DNA of 64,000 bases from Liolophura sinensis (lineage: Eukaryota; Mollusca; Polyplacophora; Chitonida; Chitonidae), in assembly GCF_032854445.1 (NCBI RefSeq), contig NC_088295.1, positions 28,877,385 through 28,941,384 on the forward strand, in the 5' to 3' direction. Below the pieces are notes generated by a model, which saw only the letters and a program-made list of their open reading frames with translations, did not search any database and had not been told where the DNA came from. Each line of letters begins with the position of its first letter. Within the stretch, counting starts at the first letter, position 1. The translations under genes were made by a program, and so were the position numbers. Positions 60,901 through 64,000 of this stretch are shown one piece after another.

Positions 60901-63900
60901 CTGACACTTAGCGATGTCTAGCCGGATGTGCTCAGCCAGAATGTCCCAGCCCTCATGTTTGAACATCTTCAAAGCATCCACTAAGAAAGCCTCTGCTTTC
61001 TGAGGCTCACCTCTGTTCCTGATAAATCAACAACCCCAGCACAAAACAATAACAATCAGTAACAAAAGGGAATTGGAAAAAATGGTATTAAACATATATT
61101 GTTGTTTCTTTCTGATTGTGACAGTAGGGGCCTCCGTGGCTCAGTTGGTTAGCGCGCTAGCGCAGCGTAATGACCCAGGAGTCTCTCACCAATGCGGTCG
61201 CTGTGAGTTCAAGTCCAGCTCATGCTGGCTTCCTCTCCGGCCGTATGTGGGAAGGTCTGCCAGCAAGGTCTGGCAGAAGGTCTGGTCGTGGGTTTCCCCC
61301 GGGCTCTGCCCGGTTTCCGCCCACCATAATGCTGGCTGCCGTCGTTTAAGTGAAATATTCTTGAGCACAGCGTAAAACACCAATCAAAAAAAAAAAAAAA
61401 AATCTGATTGTGACAGTATGTTCTATTAGGCCTTTCAAGGTACATAAAATTCTAAAAACAGGGGGATTGTAATATCATCTAACTGTCACTATCTCTCAAA
61501 AATTTATGGCAACATTAAATTAAATCGGTAATTAAATAATAACTGAAAAGGATCTGTGACTTTTCAAAAACGCTGAACACATGTTATCTGTTAGGAGAGT
61601 ATAATGGGGGAATGGAACAAAGCGTCCTTACATATAGAACTCTGCCAGATCTTTTCCTATAAGCCGAGCTGACCTAAGCCTGCCAATGTGCTTGAATGTG
61701 CCCATGGCTAACTCTGACAGCTCCTGAAAATAAATTACATCATATGAAAAACATTTCAAAATCCCAGCATGTTTGATCAAAACATTTAAGTAGTAACAAA
61801 TGTTGTGTAAACCTGTTCAAACTAGAAACTTACCAAATAATGTTTCTCAAAAGTATCCTTTGATGACAGAGCTTCCCTTAGTTTATCCATAGGTTTAGGC
61901 TCACCTAAACAAAGTAAGAAAATATCACCTCAAAATCTGTGTGAAAAACAACATATCTAAAACAGTGTAATGGCAGACATGAATCAGGGGCGACAACTCT
62001 CTGAATGTAAGTTATTTCCCTTGGAATGCAAACTGCCAACATTGTGGTTCTAATTTCTTCTACCACAATCTTGCAAAGCTAGGTAAGGTTGAAAGTACTT
62101 TTACACCAAAATAATTTGACTATCATTATACCAAGATCTTGTAAAATAAAGTACATGGTTAAAAGTATTTTCACACCAAAATAATATGACTCTGTAAACA
62201 ACATATTGACTGGGTTTAATAATTCAAGCAGTGTTCTAAAATGTCTTATATGCAGTGTCTAGGAATAAAACTGGGACAGGATGAAATATCCACATTTAGC
62301 CATACCACAACACTAAAAATGCGCAGTATTACAGTAGTACCTGTCTCTTCCCCTGACCCCATGCCTCCCAGCAGGTCGACCACCAGGGTCAGTTGTTTAG
62401 AAGTGGGCTCAGATTCCCTTCCTGGCATCAGACCACAGAGACAGCCTAACTCCTTTAGCTGAAACGGTCGCACCAAACACCAGCATGAAAAGTATGAAAC
62501 GGTATTGTGAATTAATCCACAAGAACTATATCATGTATAATAGATTTACAGAAACATACATAAAAGATTTACAGAAAAAGCATTAAAGATTGTTTCCAAC
62601 TCTTTTCATCTTTACAGAAAGTCATGACTTCAAGTAAAGTTTGACATAATAAAGGGCATAAGGTAGGCTGTCACCTTTTTCCTAGCATAGTCCCAGAGCG
62701 TGGCTGTGTAGAGAGAGTAGGGTGTGATGTGGCTGGAGTCACAGTACTTCTCACACCCAGACAACACCTCCAGGGCACTCAGAAATACCCAGCAGGCCAC
62801 AGCACCATCAGGCAGATTTATCTGAAAAAATACATGCTGGCAGTGTCTAAACAAAGACACTAGAACAAAACAAGAACTACTCTGAGCATAGTTTAATCAT
62901 ACTAAATTATAAGACAAAATAAATAAAAAAATAAAAACACAAAACACATGCAAATCTGAATGGACAGCATAACATTCAAATTTTTCACTACTTATGGAAA
63001 AAACGTAAGGTAAAATATCACAATGAAATTCTGATAGCTTCCAGCTTCTTAGGATAAGGTACTAAATGGACACATCTTAAATTTGTAATATTTATTTATT
63101 TATTTATTATTTAGTTGGTGATATATATAAACATCACGGTGTTTTACTCAAGAATTTTTACACCTTTATGATGGCAGTCAAGTTTATGAGAGGAGAAAAC
63201 CACAGTGCCTGGTGTAAACCATTGCTCACTGCCAGGTATGCAACAAACCACAGTGCCTGGTGTAACCCACTGCCTATTGCCAGGTATACAACAAACCACA
63301 GTGCCTGGTGTAAAACACTGCCCATTGCCAGGTATGCAAATGCCAGGTATGTAACAAACTAAAATTATTTAAAGCTGCACACTGTAAGAGTCTTACTGTT
63401 GCAGCCAATGCTTTAATAGTCTGAACAAGCAAGAGTCCCATAATATTTGTTAATTTTCTTAGTGTTTCACCCAAGGTATAGCAGTTTTTGATCGACATAT
63501 TTTGCATGATTCTGGATAATTCATTCACCTTTCATTTATTTATTTATTTGATTGGTGTTTTATACCATACTCAATAATATTTCACTTATGCCATGGCAGC
63601 CATAATTATGGTGGGAGGAAACTAGGCAGAGGAAACTAGAGCCCAGGGAAACCCATGACCATCCGCAGGTTGCTGGAAGACCTTTCCATGTACAACCAGA
63701 GAGGAAACCAGCATGAGCTGGACTTGAAATCACAGCGACCGCATTGGCAAGAGGCTACTGAGTCAATGCGCCATGCTGTCTTGCTAACCACTTCGGCCAC
63801 AATCATTCACCTTTTTATGGCCATTTAAAAGTTTCTTGTGAAGCTTGATTTCTCATCAGAAAAATATATGTTTTGGCATCAAAAGTATCATTTTAAGGAT

Positions 63901-64000
63901 TTCATGTGCTCCTGAAAGTGCATTTTACTTATCAAACAAGAAGTTTGTCCATTATACTGAGTATATCTAGCACACGGTTAATGTACCTCTAGTATGTCCA
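51759..64000 (-). CDS. TRAPPC10: TRAPPC10, TRAPPII vesicle-tethering subunit (C-terminal part, 15 exons)
   Basis: TRAPPC10 is a subunit of TRAPPII (Trs130 in yeast), which tethers vesicles and activates Rab GTPases at the Golgi and endosomes. Fifteen exons join in frame into 826 residues and a TAA at 51759-51761. The gene continues past the right edge; vertebrate TRAPPC10 is about 1250 residues by memory. Seen: a helical TPR-like region (1-225, for example LGCLCGLMPG and GRLRSARLIGKDLAEFYM), then beta-rich Gryzun-like/Ig-type segments (226-700), the conserved C-terminal VWVVEGKTTG block near 716-725, then LSGYLAYPFVRIHLYQPP, and a hydrophilic tail with FSVGQVYYSSIGKQVHV. All junction phases agree. 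TRAPPC9 and TRAPPC11 are less likely given the C-terminal motif and the order. It is convergent with TIAM. Confidence 0.85.
51941..52884 (-). other. TRAPPC10 intron, no element recognised
   Basis: AT-rich. An 87-codon plus-strand frame at 52463-52726 is Lys/Arg-rich but shows no known domain. Confidence 0.6.
52885..53010 (-). CDS. TRAPPC10: TRAPPC10 exon: C-terminal strand region
   Basis: Residues 726-766: VFSSAEVPYETELQATPL then LSGYLAYPFVRIHLYQPP. Donor GTGATC, acceptor GTTGACAG. Split Gly codon upstream and split Asp codon downstream. Confidence 0.9.
53360..55130 (+). mobile_element. Dead, 5'-truncated LINE (non-LTR retrotransposon) split by a SINE
   Basis: Lies antisense inside a TRAPPC10 intron. 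Part 1 (53394-54200) shows the C-terminal reverse-transcriptase region: LKTDLQRWKIRNLSLLGKI then TVIKSLALSKLIHLFLSLP. Part 2 (54550-55110) contains the zinc-binding zf-RVT motif, DDICNHCRLGKDSIEHSFTE with spacing C-x2-C and a later His and Cys. The sequence ends in an A-rich tail. The frame is broken by an in-frame TAG at 53877, a frameshift near 54200 and the SINE at 54253-54524, so it cannot be active. The RT-finger sequence looks like the L1/Tx1 group (inference). No endonuclease or RT catalytic core is present. Confidence 0.88.
54253..54524 (-). mobile_element. Full-length SINE nested in LINE, with 12-bp target-site duplication
   Basis: Oligo-T (its poly-A) on the left, then a full reverse copy of the tRNA-derived SINE. 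CTTTTACGATTT flanks it at 54241-54252 and 54525-54536. The LINE frame resumes on the right, so the SINE inserted later. Confidence 0.95.
55131..55240 (-). other. Residual TRAPPC10 intron sequence
   Basis: Short AT-rich spacer between the LINE tail and the next TRAPPC10 exon. Confidence 0.5.
55241..55424 (-). CDS. TRAPPC10: TRAPPC10 exon: conserved C-terminal block
   Basis: Residues 664-724: TLYSLACEVLPQGDQKAC, LRLQLTHMSQPLSKATQ, then VWVVEGKTTG, which matches the W-x-x-x-G-(K/R)-x-x-G signature of the TRAPPC10/Trs130 C-terminus. Donor GTAGGG. Confidence 0.9.
55838..56041. repeat. 102-bp direct duplication, 2 copies
   Basis: Copies start at GCCACACATGGCAGTGAC, 55838 and 55940. They are nearly identical over the whole length, so this is a recent duplication inside a TRAPPC10 intron. 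Confidence 0.93.
56128..56295 (-). CDS. TRAPPC10: TRAPPC10 exon
   Basis: Residues 608-663: KVTKVQKVSYLWQLKSN, then LDFQLTFSYRCLLDQAS, ending DFTLDSYQ. Beta-rich. Phase 0 at both ends; donor GTACTC. Confidence 0.88.
56296..56820 (-). other. TRAPPC10 intron, nothing recognised
   Basis: No repeat or frame of note. Confidence 0.6.
56821..56947 (-). CDS. TRAPPC10: TRAPPC10 exon
   Basis: Residues 566-607: KFVQLLVTSETETEFCLT, then DVELLTLNRPGQSL. Acceptor ATATTTCAG, donor GTAAGA. Begins with the last base of a split Lys codon. Confidence 0.88.
57304..57407 (-). CDS. TRAPPC10: TRAPPC10 exon
   Basis: Residues 531-564: ILLEGTWLPQGKLTATLT, then FVNPFKISHKLHTAKD. Beta-strand pattern, consistent with Ig-like Gryzun segments. 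Donor GTATGT. Confidence 0.88.
57408..57997 (-). other. TRAPPC10 intron, nothing recognised
   Basis: AT-rich, only short frames. Confidence 0.6.
57998..58239 (-). CDS. TRAPPC10: TRAPPC10 exon
   Basis: Residues 451-530: SLICGIEQTARLTLYTGS, LKPCFGLTFVSADMKDN, then SIPLSVMSVLPKPKKMS. Begins with GG completing a Gly codon left by the G at the end of the previous exon. Confidence 0.9.
58418..58890 (-). repeat. Exon-derived tandem repeat (about 80-bp unit) carrying copies of a TRAPPC10 splice donor
   Basis: ACACCTGG recurs at 58444, 58523, 58599, 58627, 58704, 58784 and 58864, mostly 76-80 bp apart. The topmost unit is the 3' end of the exon at 58822-58966. Two lower units still translate as exon-like peptides: LSQTCYQVLFDNPSVHVQ... 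(58741 unit) and LSQTYYQVCDDPSVQVQ... (58664 unit). They keep the same CAAACAG/GTAAAC donor at 58741 and 58664. Confidence 0.9.
58822..58966 (-). CDS. TRAPPC10: TRAPPC10 exon whose 3' end is part of a tandem array
   Basis: Residues 402-449: ASNKGVFKLNQLCVKVKG, then SQTYYQVLCDDPHVDVKP. Acceptor TTTGTTTCAG, donor GTAAAC. The upstream-most donor is chosen because the unit before it is the only one fused to unique exon sequence. Downstream donors of the same sequence could also be used. Confidence 0.85.
58967..59595 (-). other. TRAPPC10 intron, nothing recognised
   Basis: AT-rich, with a T/G homopolymer stretch near 59051-59072. Confidence 0.6.
59596..60125 (-). CDS. TRAPPC10: TRAPPC10 exon (largest, 530 bp)
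   Basis: Residues 226-401: PVLLKAQSGFVVKSVTLL, then MEVELCLHSKFAKDIMCD, a Ser-rich linker (SRQDSSSSTS) and ENVTLKPGINDVNLTCK. Start of the beta-rich half. Acceptor TGTTGTAG, donor GTAAGA. Confidence 0.9.
60477..60580 (-). CDS. TRAPPC10: TRAPPC10 exon after a U12-type intron
   Basis: Residues 191-224: LLRTACHIACCSLIPSKQ, then RAYYQQVLTKLTASF. The 3' end (donor GTATGC) is secure. The 5' boundary is uncertain: frame agreement with the previous exon needs the exon to begin at 60580 (intron ending AA) or 60568 (intron ending AC). An AG end at 60580/60579 would put the frame out. Confidence 0.75.
60581..60876 (-). promoter_or_regulatory. TRAPPC10: Minor-spliceosome (U12-type, AT-AN) intron signals
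   Basis: On the minus strand the intron opens with ATATCCTTT (60877 down to 60869), the full U12 AT-AC 5' splice consensus. ATCCTTAAC at 60598-60590 matches the U12 branch site TTCCTTAAC in 8 of 9 positions and lies 10-12 nt before the nearest 3' site. No usable GT donor keeps the frame here. Confidence 0.75.
60878..61018 (-). CDS. TRAPPC10: TRAPPC10 exon before the U12-type intron
   Basis: Residues 144-189: NRGEPQKAEAFLVDALKM, then HEGWDILAEHIRLDIAKC. TPR-like helices. Acceptor TTTATCAG. It ends after CAC AA, directly before ATATCCTTT. The conventional GT 8 nt further on would give a frame that does not join the next exon. Confidence 0.85.
61127..61402 (+). mobile_element. Full-length SINE with 16-bp target-site duplication
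   Basis: Starts GGGGCCTCCGTGGCTCAGTT (A-box-like TGGCTCAGTTGG), has a B-box-like GAGTTCAAGTCC, and ends in poly-A. TCTGATTGTGACAGTA flanks it at 61111-61126 and 61403-61418. A short internal GGTCTG duplication is present near 61253-61283. Young copy, in a TRAPPC10 intron. Confidence 0.95.
61632..61723 (-). CDS. TRAPPC10: TRAPPC10 exon
   Basis: Residues 113-142: ELSELAMGTFKHIGRLRS, then ARLIGKDLAEFY, strongly TRAPPC10-like. The Met codon is split (AT at the end, G in the next exon). Donor GTAAGG. Confidence 0.93.
61834..61904 (-). CDS. TRAPPC10: TRAPPC10 exon
   Basis: Residues 90-112: EPKPMDKLREALSSKDTF then EKHYL. Acceptor TTTGTTTAG, donor GTAAGT. Phases match both neighbours. Confidence 0.88.
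62341..62458 (-). CDS. TRAPPC10: TRAPPC10 exon
   Basis: Residues 50-88: LKELGCLCGLMPGRESEP, then LVVDLLGGMGSGEET. Acceptor CGTTTCAG, donor GTACTA. Confidence 0.9.
62675..62821 (-). CDS. TRAPPC10: TRAPPC10 exon (most upstream complete exon in window)
   Basis: Residues 1-49: INLPDGAVACWVFLSALE, then SSHITPYSLYTATLWDYA. Phase 0 at both ends (acceptor TTTTTTCAG, donor GTGACA). Confidence 0.9.
63090..63170 (-). mobile_element. Degraded SINE 3'-end fragment
   Basis: A TTTATTTATTTATT tract, then GGTGTTTTACTCAAGAATTTT and TTTATGATGGCAG, the reverse of the SINE 3' end. Confidence 0.5.
63198..63345. repeat. 48-bp tandem repeat, 3 copies
   Basis: CACAGTGCCTGGTGTAA starts at 63201, 63249 and 63297 (spacing 48). 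Each unit also ends in TTGCCAGGTAT, so CCTGG and CCAGG pair within the unit. Confidence 0.92.
63533..63802 (-). mobile_element. Full-length but diverged SINE with target-site duplication
   Basis: Reverse copy; the TTTATTTATTTATT tract is its tail. TCATTCACCTTT flanks it at 63521-63532 and 63803-63814. More substitutions than the 61127 copy, so older. Confidence 0.9.
63987..64000 (-). CDS. TRAPPC10: Possible tip of the next TRAPPC10 exon at window edge
   Basis: Minus-strand TGGACATACTAGAG is followed by GTACAT. It would give DILE in phase 0, matching the next exon. Only 14 bases are visible, so this is weak. Confidence 0.35.

Noticed and set aside
61127-61200. tRNA gene
   Set aside because: A and B boxes are present but the arms do not pair as a full cloverleaf, and the sequence continues as a SINE.

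Overview
This is an animal nuclear genomic window, AT-rich and intron-rich. It most likely comes from a mollusc. The evidence is two clear metazoan genes with short exons and long introns, plus many copies of a tRNA-derived SINE that resembles the molluscan V-SINE/RUDI type from memory (no database search was possible). No bacterial, organellar or viral genes were seen.

Gene 1 (+ strand, 8874-44382) is the 3' part of a TIAM/still life Rac guanine-nucleotide exchange factor. Twenty exons join in one consistent frame and give 1252 residues, ending in a TGA at 44380-44382. They encode an acidic linker, the N-terminal PH-CC-Ex module, a Ras-binding domain, a PDZ domain, the catalytic DH domain, a C-terminal PH domain and a Ser/Pro-rich tail. 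The 5' exons lie left of the window or were not recognisable. A possible 15-nt microexon lies inside the DH coding region.

Gene 2 (- strand, 51759 to beyond the right edge) is the C-terminal two thirds of TRAPPC10, a TRAPPII tethering-complex subunit. Fifteen exons give 826 residues. One intron (about 60581-60876) has minor-spliceosome (U12) signals: an ATATCCTTT 5' site and an ATCCTTAAC branch site. Another exon has its 3' end and splice donor amplified as an 80-bp tandem array running into the next intron. The two genes are convergent, with about 7.4 kb between their stop codons.

Repeats fill much of the remainder. There are full-length SINEs with target-site duplications at about 885, 3157, 26886, 54253 (minus), 61127 and 63533 (minus), plus several fragments. 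A dead 5'-truncated LINE at 53360-55130 is split by a SINE. Two related MITE-like elements of about 600 bp lie inverted 4 kb apart (16481-17071 and 21092-21694). A further MITE-like element at 35444-36229 carries tandem subterminal repeats. Two small inverted-repeat elements were found (13691-13833, 50962-51115). A dispersed hairpin-headed repeat occurs twice (5272-6035, 31813-32272). The largest tandem array is a 23-bp minisatellite of about 55 units (12057-13320) in the biggest TIAM intron; smaller arrays are listed individually.

Functionally, gene 1 would link membrane and Ras signals to Rac activation and actin remodelling, and gene 2 acts in Golgi/endosomal vesicle tethering. Nothing suggests they work together; they are simply neighbours.
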